From assembly GCA_905234685.1 (NCBI GenBank), contig CAJOIR010000003.1:42476-106475 (forward strand): a DNA stretch of 64,000 bases, in the 5' to 3' direction. This DNA is from Paludibacteraceae bacterium. Its GTDB lineage: Bacteria > Bacteroidota > Bacteroidia > Bacteroidales > Paludibacteraceae. Below the pieces are notes generated by a model. It did not search any database, was not told the DNA's origin, and saw only the letters and a list, made by a program, of their open reading frames with translations. The translations under genes were made by a program, and so were the position numbers. Shown one piece after another: positions 57,893 to 64,000 of the stretch (position 1 is its first letter; each line of letters opens with the position of its first letter).

Positions 57893-59947
57893 ATGAAACA
57901 CATTCTTAAAACTTGTTTGATGAGCCTTGTTGCTCTCACTTCGATTGTTATGATAAACGCTTGTTCTAAGGCCCCCGGTATTGTCAGCGAGTCTGCGCAG
58001 AAGACTTTGCAGCAGGAATTGCTGGAGCAGTATCCCTCTGCCGACTCCGCTCTCTTGGCGCGTGGTATCTCGCAGGCGGCGGCTTTGTGGAACGATGCTG
58101 ACGGCTCTGAAGATGAGTTCTGTCAGTTGGTTCGCGACAATTATTGTCCTACGCCGGAGCAGAGGTGGATTCTCTTCCTCTCTTTGAGTCGTGTACTTGA
58201 GAACTGTTATGAGGCTGCCGACAAACTCACTGTCGAGTTGCTCCGGCCTACGCAGCTTACCAATGCCGCCGAGCCTGCTTCGCCCGACTGGATAATGTCT
58301 GCCTATAGTCCTTTGGCGCACTTCTCTGACGACATGTTTGGCAACAGGTTAGCCTTTGTTGCTGTCATCAACTTCCCGCATTTCACACTTGACGAGAAGA
58401 ACACGCTTGGGCGTAACTGGTCGCGTGAAGAGTGGGCTATGGCGCGTATGGGTGACGTGTTTACCGTTCGCGTGCCGGCTTCGGTGAACACACGTGTTGC
58501 CAAGGCGTATGCGGACGCCGAGAACTATATCGCCGACTATAACATTTACATGGGTAGTTTGCGGACTGACAATGGTCGTCGCCTCTGGGAAGATGACAAG
58601 GTGTTACTCAGTCACTGGAATCTCCGTGACGAGTTGAAGGCTCTTTATGCTGACTCAGCCAACGGCAGCGAGAAACAGGAGATGATTTACAAGGTGATGC
58701 AGCGCATTGTACGTCAGGAGATTCCTCAGGCGGCTATCAACAACGGCGCTCTTCTCTGGCAGCCTTATAGCAACCGTCTGCTGCAGGCTGATAACTCCGA
58801 AATATCAGCTGAGCCGGAGCCATACACCCGCTATGAACGCATTCTGGCAACAGCACATGCCTATTTCGAAACAGACCGCTTTTTCCCTGCTTCTCCCACT
58901 GCTATAATGCGCAACTTCGACGATGGCGTCGAGATTCATGCCGCCGAACTTGACAGTCTCTTCCGTGCACTTGTAGGCTCTGAGCAGGTCAAGGGAGTTG
59001 CTGAGATTATAAAGAATCGTCTCGGGCGTGACCTCCGTCCTTATGATATTTGGTATGACGGCTTCAAGTCACGGGCCTCGCTCAGTGAGGACAACCTTAC
59101 GCAACTGACCCAACGTCTCTATCCTGACGCTGATGCTTTTGCGGCAGACATGCCTCGTCTCTTGAATGTTATGGGCTTCAGTATGTCTAACGCCCGTGAT
59201 ATAGCGTCACATATCGTAGTTGAGCCTGCGCGTGGGTCTGGGCATGCCTGGCCTTGTCTTGGTAGAAACGAGCAGGCGCGTCTCCGTACGCGTATCCCTG
59301 CCTCTGGCATGGATTACAAAGGCTACAACATCGCCGTGCACGAGTTCGGACACTGCGTCGAGCAGGTGCTTGACATGTATCGCATCGACCACTACATGCT
59401 CTTTGGCGTGCCTAACACTGCTTATACTGAGGCTTCTGCATTCCTCTGGCAGCAGCGCGACCTGCAACTGTTGCCGGGCGCTGCTAAGACCAATGAGGGT
59501 GATTCGGAAACTGTACTTGACCAGTTCTGGTCTATGTACGAGATTATGGGAGTGAGCCTTGTAGATATGGCTATGTGGCGATGGATTTACTCCCATCCGC
59601 ATGCCTCTGCCAAAGAACTTTGTGACGAGACAGTCAGGATTGCTCAGTCTGTCTGGAATGAATACTATGAGCCTGTTCTCGGTGAGCACGATTGTGTTCT
59701 GCTCGCAGTCTATAGTCACATGGTCAATGCTCCTATGTATCTCCCCAACTACCCCTTGGGGCATATTGTGCAGTATCAGTTGGAGGAGCATCTCGCGCAG
59801 TACACCGACCGGGCGGACTTTGCTAAGGAATATGAGCGCATCTACCGTCTCGGTCGTCTTACACCTAAGGTCTGGATGCTTCAGGCTGTCGGCGAAGCAC
59901 CATCTGTCACACCTGTCCTCAATGCCGTAAAAAGGATATTGCAATAA
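57893..59947 (+). CDS. Lipoprotein zinc peptidase with M3-like HEFGH site
   Basis: This 684-residue protein starts at 57893 with a lipoprotein signal (MKHILKTCLMSLVALTSIVM, then INACS as lipobox). The zinc-binding site is NIAVHEFGHCVEQVL, and a likely third ligand Glu is 26 residues after the second His (in AYTEASAFLWQQ), close to the M3 oligopeptidase spacing. The rest is helical with no recognised domain; it does not look like DPP III. It would be anchored at the cell surface or periplasmic membrane face. A terminator with tandem repeats follows. Confidence 0.75.
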   Translation: MKHILKTCLMSLVALTSIVMINACSKAPGIVSESAQKTLQQELLEQYPSADSALLARGISQAAALWNDADGSEDEFCQLVRDNYCPTPEQRWILFLSLSRVLENCYEAADKLTVELLRPTQLTNAAEPASPDWIMSAYSPLAHFSDDMFGNRLAFVAVINFPHFTLDEKNTLGRNWSREEWAMARMGDVFTVRVPASVNTRVAKAYADAENYIADYNIYMGSLRTDNGRRLWEDDKVLLSHWNLRDELKALYADSANGSEKQEMIYKVMQRIVRQEIPQAAINNGALLWQPYSNRLLQADNSEISAEPEPYTRYERILATAHAYFETDRFFPASPTAIMRNFDDGVEIHAAELDSLFRALVGSEQVKGVAEIIKNRLGRDLRPYDIWYDGFKSRASLSEDNLTQLTQRLYPDADAFAADMPRLLNVMGFSMSNARDIASHIVVEPARGSGHAWPCLGRNEQARLRTRIPASGMDYKGYNIAVHEFGHCVEQVLDMYRIDHYMLFGVPNTAYTEASAFLWQQRDLQLLPGAAKTNEGDSETVLDQFWSMYEIMGVSLVDMAMWRWIYSHPHASAKELCDETVRIAQSVWNEYYEPVLGEHDCVLLAVYSHMVNAPMYLPNYPLGHIVQYQLEEHLAQYTDRADFAKEYERIYRLGRLTPKVWMLQAVGEAPSVTPVLNAVKRILQ

Positions 59948-59967
59948 TCGTGTAATATAACACCTCA

Positions 59968-60033
59968 CTCACATCAGTAGCAAAACCCTCTCACATCAAT
60001 AGCAAATCTCTCTCACATCAGTAGCAAAACCCC
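59968..60033. repeat. 22-bp tandem repeat (three units)
   Basis: The three units are 59968-59989, 59990-60011 and 60012-60033, each of the form CTCACATCARTAGCAAA followed by five bases. The last unit doubles as the left arm of a terminator hairpin with the following bases. Confidence 0.8.
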
Positions 60034-60053
60034 GTTTTTGCTACTGATGTTTT
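60015..60053 (+). terminator. Terminator of the peptidase gene
   Basis: CATCAGTAGCAAAA pairs with TTTTGCTACTGATG across a short C/G loop, followed by TTTT. The left arm is the third 22-bp repeat unit. Confidence 0.8.
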
Positions 60054-60154
60054 CTCTCGTACCTTCCCAAAACTCTTATTAGCCCCTTTTTAATTTTTCC
60101 TTTTTCCTTTTTATTTTCCATCACCTTCCTCTTGCAAATCTCATTTCTTTTACT

Positions 60155-60163
60155 TATCTTTGC
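60155..60163 (+). promoter_or_regulatory. Promoter -7 box upstream of array copy 3
   Basis: TATCTTTGC lies 20 bases before array copy 3, so the array would be inside the transcript of the 60309 gene. Confidence 0.55.
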
Positions 60164-60182
60164 ACCATATTTCACTCATACT

Positions 60183-60237
60183 TTATTGGGCTGTTATTGG
60201 GTGATTATTGGGTGATTATTGGGTGATTATTGGGTGA
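60183..60237. repeat. 11-bp tandem array, copy 3 (five units)
   Basis: The first unit is diverged (TTATTGGGCTG) and four perfect TTATTGGGTGA units follow. It lies in the predicted leader of the gene at 60309. Confidence 0.9.
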
Positions 60238-60308
60238 TTGAGCATATTCCGACGTAATTTCGACGATACTATTATATGGTTATTCACTAATTCAGTTATA
60301 CAAACACT

Positions 60309-60740
60309 ATGGCAAAAGTTGATCTTATTGAACCTGTCAGCGGTATCCGTGGCAGTTTCCGGAAGGGCGGTGTTGTCAACCGCCGCAAGAAGTATCGCGA
60401 CTCTAAGGGTCGTGTGGTCAATGAATCAGAAACAGAGGCTTATGTCGTGCGCAACCCTCGTGATTGGAAAAAGCATCCTGCTCAGGGACGCGAACTTCTC
60501 TCTCAGCAGCGCTTCAGCGAGGCTTCGGCTCAGGTAAGGCAGATTCTCATGGCGGCTAAACCTGACTATACGCCTACGCAGCAGGAACTCAACACACTCC
60601 GCTATTGGCAGGAGCGCTTTGAGGCACAACTCCGTAAACCCGAAGCGTGGGCTCCGATAGATACAAGAACTGGCACACGCAAGTCATACTGTCGTCTCGA
60701 TGCTTACATTCGTACCTGCCTCATGCGTGACATGCAATAA
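60309..60740 (+). CDS. Small conserved protein of unknown function
   Basis: This 143-residue protein has a basic N-terminal half (GSFRKGGVVNRRKKYRDSKG, then YVVRNPRDWKKHPAQ) and a helical middle (AQVRQILMAAKPDYTPTQQE, then LRYWQERFEAQLRK). The end is CRLDAYIRTCLMRDMQ. It has no signal peptide or membrane helix and should be cytoplasmic; the charge would suit nucleic-acid binding, but no known motif is present. Proteins of this kind recur in Bacteroidales by my recollection, without an assigned role. It lies downstream of array copy 3, within the leader, with a promoter box at 60155-60163. Confidence 0.75.
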   Translation: MAKVDLIEPVSGIRGSFRKGGVVNRRKKYRDSKGRVVNESETEAYVVRNPRDWKKHPAQGRELLSQQRFSEASAQVRQILMAAKPDYTPTQQELNTLRYWQERFEAQLRKPEAWAPIDTRTGTRKSYCRLDAYIRTCLMRDMQ

Positions 60741-60794
60741 ACATTTCTCTCGCAGAAATTATATTATACTCTTGCAGATAAGCAAAAATGGCAT

Positions 60795-60803
60795 TATCTT
60801 TGC
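60795..60803 (+). promoter_or_regulatory. Promoter -7 box for the SIMPL-domain gene
   Basis: TATCTTTGC lies 82 bases before the ATG at 60885. Confidence 0.55.
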
Positions 60804-60884
60804 GGTGTGAAAGTATGACACTGCTTTAGTTTTGAACTTTAATGATTAAACTTATATACTAACCCTTTTAAAACATTGAGCATT

Positions 60885-61616
60885 ATGAAAGAACTTTGGA
60901 AGTATGTGATTATCGGCTGCTCGGTAATCATCAGTGTAATCGTCCTCTCGTTTGCGATTACGTATTACGGCCGTGCAAAGGACACTATAGCCGTGACGGG
61001 TCTTGGTGAGACCACGTTCACGTCAGACCTTATCGTATGGTCAGGCAACATCACTGTTGACTCGTCAGACAAGCTTGGGGGCTACAAGCAGATTGAGTCT
61101 AACCAGAAGAAGGTGGCAGACTATCTTGAGCGTAACGGCATCAGCGGCAGTGAAGTAAAGTGGTCTTTTGTCAACTCGAACAAGAACTTCAACTCGGTTT
61201 ACAACGACAACGGTCACTACGTAGGCTCACGTTTTGTCGGCTACAACTTCTCTCAGACGTTCACTGTGACTTCGTCTAATGTTGACAATGTTGAGCGTGT
61301 GTCACGTGAGATCAGTTCACTTATCTCGCAGAATGTGGACATAGACTCATATACGCCCGACTACTATTACACCAAACTGGAAGACCTTAAGTTGGAGTTG
61401 ATTCAGAAAGCCTCTCGTGACGCTATGCTCCGTGCCAGGAACATCGTGGATAACGCAGGTGCACATCTGGGCAAGGCAACTTCTGCGCGTATGGGAGTGT
61501 TCCAGATCACATCGTCAACGGGTGACGAGGAGTACAGTTATGGTGGCACTTTCAACACCTCATCAAAGGAGAAGAAAGCGCGTATCACTGTCCGCATGGA
61601 GTACAGACTCAAATAA
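60885..61616 (+). CDS. SIMPL-domain periplasmic protein
   Basis: This 243-residue protein has an N-terminal membrane anchor (YVIIGCSVIISVIVLSFAI, about residues 6-24) and a SIMPL domain (DUF541-like) in the periplasm, with the pattern IAVTGLGETTFTSDLIVWSG and SRDAMLRARNIVDNAGAHLG. SIMPL proteins are oligomeric and are linked to envelope stress, though their exact activity is debated. I start it at 60885 (MKELWK) rather than the TTG nine bases earlier. The AMP nucleosidase gene follows six bases downstream. Confidence 0.85.
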   Translation: MKELWKYVIIGCSVIISVIVLSFAITYYGRAKDTIAVTGLGETTFTSDLIVWSGNITVDSSDKLGGYKQIESNQKKVADYLERNGISGSEVKWSFVNSNKNFNSVYNDNGHYVGSRFVGYNFSQTFTVTSSNVDNVERVSREISSLISQNVDIDSYTPDYYYTKLEDLKLELIQKASRDAMLRARNIVDNAGAHLGKATSARMGVFQITSSTGDEEYSYGGTFNTSSKEKKARITVRMEYRLK

Positions 61617-61622
61617 TTCTGC

Positions 61623-62399
61623 ATGCTTAAGTCCAAGGACGACATAATAAACGACTGGCTGCCGCGATACACTAAGCGGCCTTTAGAGGACTTTACCGAC
61701 CTCATACTGCTTACTAACTTCACTAACTACGTGGAGATGTTTGCAGAGAAGTTCGATGTTCCAGTGCTTTGCAAGAATGGTAGTATGCCCAACGCTTCGG
61801 CGGAGGGCATTACTATCATCAACTTTGGCATTGGCAGTCCTAATGCCGCTCTTATTATGGACTTGCTTCCTGCCGTCTCTCCTCGTGCCGTACTCTTCAT
61901 GGGCAAATGCGGTGGTCTGCGTGACAAGAACAAGATAGGCGACTACATTCTCCCGTTGGCTGCCATTCGCGGAGAGGGAACAAGCAATGACTATTTCCCT
62001 CCGGAAATACCAGCTTTGCCTACATTCAACTTGTTGCGTTCGGCATCTACATGTATCCGTAACATGGGACGCGACTACTGGACGGGCACTGTATATACCA
62101 CCAACCGCCGTGTGTGGGAACATGATGATGCTTTTCGTGAGCGTCTGCGCATGAGTCGTGCTCATGCTGTTGATATGGAGACGGCTACACTGTTTACCGT
62201 AGGCTTTCACAACAACATACCTGTCGGCGCTGTGCTCCTTGTCAGCGATATGCCATTGAAGCCTGATGGCATCAAGACAGCGGAGACTGACCGTCAGACC
62301 ACTGCCACTTTCGTAGGAGAACACCTTGAGATAGGCATCAGCTCGCTTGAGATTATACGTGACAACAAGAAGACCCTCAAACATCTGCGCTTCGACTGA
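61623..62399 (+). CDS. amn: AMP nucleosidase (short form)
   Basis: This 258-residue cytoplasmic enzyme hydrolyses AMP to adenine and ribose 5-phosphate. It is a member of the nucleoside-phosphorylase-like fold: the glycine-rich INFGIGSPNAALIMDL, GKCGGLRDKNKIGDY, and AHAVDMETATLFTVG (the Glu before the catalytic Asp region) and VSDMPLKPDG. It lacks the extra N-terminal domain of E. coli Amn (484 residues), as is usual in Bacteroidales. Its stop overlaps the holA start by one base. Confidence 0.88.
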   Translation: MLKSKDDIINDWLPRYTKRPLEDFTDLILLTNFTNYVEMFAEKFDVPVLCKNGSMPNASAEGITIINFGIGSPNAALIMDLLPAVSPRAVLFMGKCGGLRDKNKIGDYILPLAAIRGEGTSNDYFPPEIPALPTFNLLRSASTCIRNMGRDYWTGTVYTTNRRVWEHDDAFRERLRMSRAHAVDMETATLFTVGFHNNIPVGAVLLVSDMPLKPDGIKTAETDRQTTATFVGEHLEIGISSLEIIRDNKKTLKHLRFD

Positions 62400-63433
62400 T
62401 GACAGACTATAATTCAATAATGTCAGACCTTAAGAAAGGAAACTACAAAAACATGTATTTCCTTTACGGCGAGGAGCCTTACTATATCGACAAGGTGTCC
62501 GACTACATCGAGACACATTGCCTTGACGACATGTCGCGCGAATTCGACCAGATAGTTGTCTATGGTAAGGACTATGAGCGCGATATGGGTCCTATTGTGT
62601 CTGCGGCGCGGCGTTTTCCTATGATGGGCAAGCAGGTTATTCTTGTCAAAGAGGCGCAGAACATAAAGAAGTGGGAGCCACTCGAGTTGTATATTCAGCA
62701 GCCTATGGCGAGCACTGTGCTCGTGTTCTGCTACAAATACGGTAAGCCTGACAAACGCCTTAAGGTGTTCAAGGAGTTCGAAAAGGCGGGTGGGGTGATG
62801 ATGGAGAGCAACCCTCTGCGTGAATTCCAGATGCAGAAGTGGGTGCTTGATTATGTGCGTGAATGGTCTGCGGAACACAATCTTGACATCACAATCGACC
62901 TGAAAGCAGTACTCTTGCTTGTTGACAGTCTCGGCAATGACTTGACAAAGATAGTGGGAGAACTTGACAAACTGGTCATCGGCATGCCTCAGGGCACAAA
63001 GGTGATAACGCCCGAGTTGATTGAGCGAAACATCGGTATCAGCAAAGATTTCAATGTGTTTGAACTCCAGAATGCTCTGCGTGACGGTGATGTACTAAAG
63101 GCTAACCGCATAGTGCGCTATTTCTCACAGTCGAAGCAACACCCTATACAGAAAGAGCTTGTCTCTGTCTTTTCCTGGTTTCAGAATCTCATGCTCTATC
63201 ACTATCTGCCTGACAAGTCAGAGCCTGCAGTGGCAGATGCATTGGGTATAAACCGCTTTTTCGTCAAGGACTATGCCGCTGCCGCCAAGCGTTTCTCTGC
63301 GGGTAAGACCTTTCGCGTGATAGGTTATATACGCGAGACTGACGCTCGAAGCAAGGGAATAGACAACCCTTCTGCTGACGACCTCGCGTTATGGCAGGAG
63401 TTGATATATAAAATCTTACATGAAGCAATATGA
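62399..63433 (+). CDS. holA: DNA polymerase III subunit delta
   Basis: This 344-residue clamp-loader subunit opens the beta clamp during replication. The N-terminal part YFLYGEEPYYIDKVSDYI and the middle TVLVFCYKYGKPDKRLKVFKEF are typical of the AAA+-like but ATP-independent delta. The C-terminal collar includes IGISKDFNVFELQNALRDGD and QSKQHPIQKELVSVF. It shares one base with amn and overlaps the next lipoprotein start by four, so the three are likely cotranscribed. Confidence 0.92.
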   Translation: MTDYNSIMSDLKKGNYKNMYFLYGEEPYYIDKVSDYIETHCLDDMSREFDQIVVYGKDYERDMGPIVSAARRFPMMGKQVILVKEAQNIKKWEPLELYIQQPMASTVLVFCYKYGKPDKRLKVFKEFEKAGGVMMESNPLREFQMQKWVLDYVREWSAEHNLDITIDLKAVLLLVDSLGNDLTKIVGELDKLVIGMPQGTKVITPELIERNIGISKDFNVFELQNALRDGDVLKANRIVRYFSQSKQHPIQKELVSVFSWFQNLMLYHYLPDKSEPAVADALGINRFFVKDYAAAAKRFSAGKTFRVIGYIRETDARSKGIDNPSADDLALWQELIYKILHEAI

Positions 63434-63996
63434 AGACATCTTTCAAATCTTGTATATTCTGTGCTGCAATGCTCTCAATGCTCTTTGCAGCTTGTTCTCC
63501 TGCAAATAACGGAGAACCCGAGAAAAAGCCTGAACCCACATTCGAGGACAAGTTCTGCCATAAGTGGGAATGTTGGAAGACCACCATGGCAGGCACTGAT
63601 ATTCCTATTGACGAAGGCACTACTTATGTCACTTTTCTTGAAGACGGGAAAATGCTGTTTGAAAGCAATGAAGAAGTGAAGATATATAAGTGGAGCAAGG
63701 TGTCTGACACTCAAGTAGTGGCTATTGTACCATTGCGTACAGAGGACTTGAACGAGGCTATTGGCATGCTCTCCAAGCTGGGTTTGGGAGAGGACTCTTT
63801 CCGCGATACAATCACTCTAAACGCCGATATTACTGAACTCTCCGACACTTCTCTTGTCCTTGAGAGTCTTGTAAGTATTGAGGATATGTTTACTGAGTCG
63901 ACTTACAAAATGCTGACTCTTCTCCCTGCTTTCGAGAACTTGCTTAACTTCTCTCCCAAGTACATATTGTATTTCCGCAAAGAAGCAGACAAATAG
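63430..63996 (+). CDS. Lipocalin-like lipoprotein
   Basis: This 188-residue protein begins with a lipoprotein signal (MKTSFKSCIFCAAMLSMLFAAC) whose lipobox is FAAC. The mature part (EDKFCHKWECWKTTM, then TTYVTFLEDGKMLFESNEEV, then KWSKVSDTQVV) has the beta-strand pattern of lipocalin-like Bacteroidetes proteins that bind small hydrophobic ligands. Ligand and role are unknown. It starts within holA and ends 41 residues-equivalent before the window edge; the final four bases after the stop hold nothing notable. Confidence 0.75.
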   Translation: MKTSFKSCIFCAAMLSMLFAACSPANNGEPEKKPEPTFEDKFCHKWECWKTTMAGTDIPIDEGTTYVTFLEDGKMLFESNEEVKIYKWSKVSDTQVVAIVPLRTEDLNEAIGMLSKLGLGEDSFRDTITLNADITELSDTSLVLESLVSIEDMFTESTYKMLTLLPAFENLLNFSPKYILYFRKEADK

Positions 63997-64000
63997 TTCT

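Noticed and set aside
47114-60237. CRISPR arrays
   Set aside because: The 11-bp and 22-bp repeats are contiguous, with no spacers and no cas genes in the window.

Overview
The window is a 64 kb stretch of a Bacteroidales chromosome (phylum Bacteroidota), probably from a Prevotella/Bacteroides-like host-associated or gut anaerobe. The evidence is a repeated promoter box of the form TAnnTTTGC upstream of many genes, the lack of strong Shine-Dalgarno sequences, BspA-like leucine-rich surface proteins with tails resembling type IX secretion signals, a cadherin-like-repeat giant protein with PCMD-like domains, and short-form AMP nucleosidase. No phage, plasmid, transposase or CRISPR locus is visible. 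The gene order is mostly housekeeping with accessory surface and signalling genes between.

Layout. 1-10 kb: threonine catabolism (tdh fragment, kbl), a beta-CASP RNA metallo-hydrolase, an AspT/YidE-type transporter, an SH3/membrane/zinc-ribbon protein, a MurU-like nucleotidyltransferase coupled to a sugar kinase fused to a RapZ C-terminal domain, MscS and a HAD phosphatase. 10-12.2 kb is gene-poor. It holds a likely 6S RNA, a secreted protein of unknown function behind a long structured leader, and an 11-bp repeat array with a G-rich heptamer tract. 12.2-18 kb: TPR protein, ribH, tRNA-Tyr, lysC, and a sugar-nucleotide set (nucleotidyltransferase, galE, manA). 18-21 kb: BspA-like LRR protein, rsmD and a membrane-anchored protein.

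21-29 kb is a likely five-gene operon: a RelA-type (p)ppGpp synthetase with a degenerate hydrolase site, pyrG, then an exported CHAT protease, a CHASE2 membrane protein without an output domain, and a small exported protein. The last three look like a self-contained envelope sensing/proteolysis module and are the strongest candidate here for an undescribed system. 29-39.4 kb is a long run of closely packed minus-strand genes (dtd, folA, thyA, ftsY, aminotransferase, flippase, UDP-sugar dehydrogenase, gcvT, pepT, lipoprotein, 2-hydroxyacid dehydrogenase). 39.4-47 kb carries redox, tRNA-modification and metal genes (C_GCAxxG_C_C protein, lpdA, mnmA, LolA-like, queH, CobW-type GTPase, ion channel) and a carboxypeptidase-regulatory-like protein.

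47.4-56.9 kb is one 3141-residue secreted protein built as two tandem halves, each a PCMD-like domain followed by 15 cadherin-like repeats. 57-64 kb holds an SBF-family transporter, an M3-like lipoprotein peptidase, a small conserved protein, a SIMPL-domain protein, AMP nucleosidase, holA and a lipoprotein.

Non-coding structure is rich: a ~110-bp element present twice with identical internal spacing, three 11-bp TTATTGGGTGA arrays, telomere-like heptamer tracts, a 22-bp tandem repeat ending in a terminator, and several long hairpins. All functional statements rest on reading protein motifs by eye; no database search was run.
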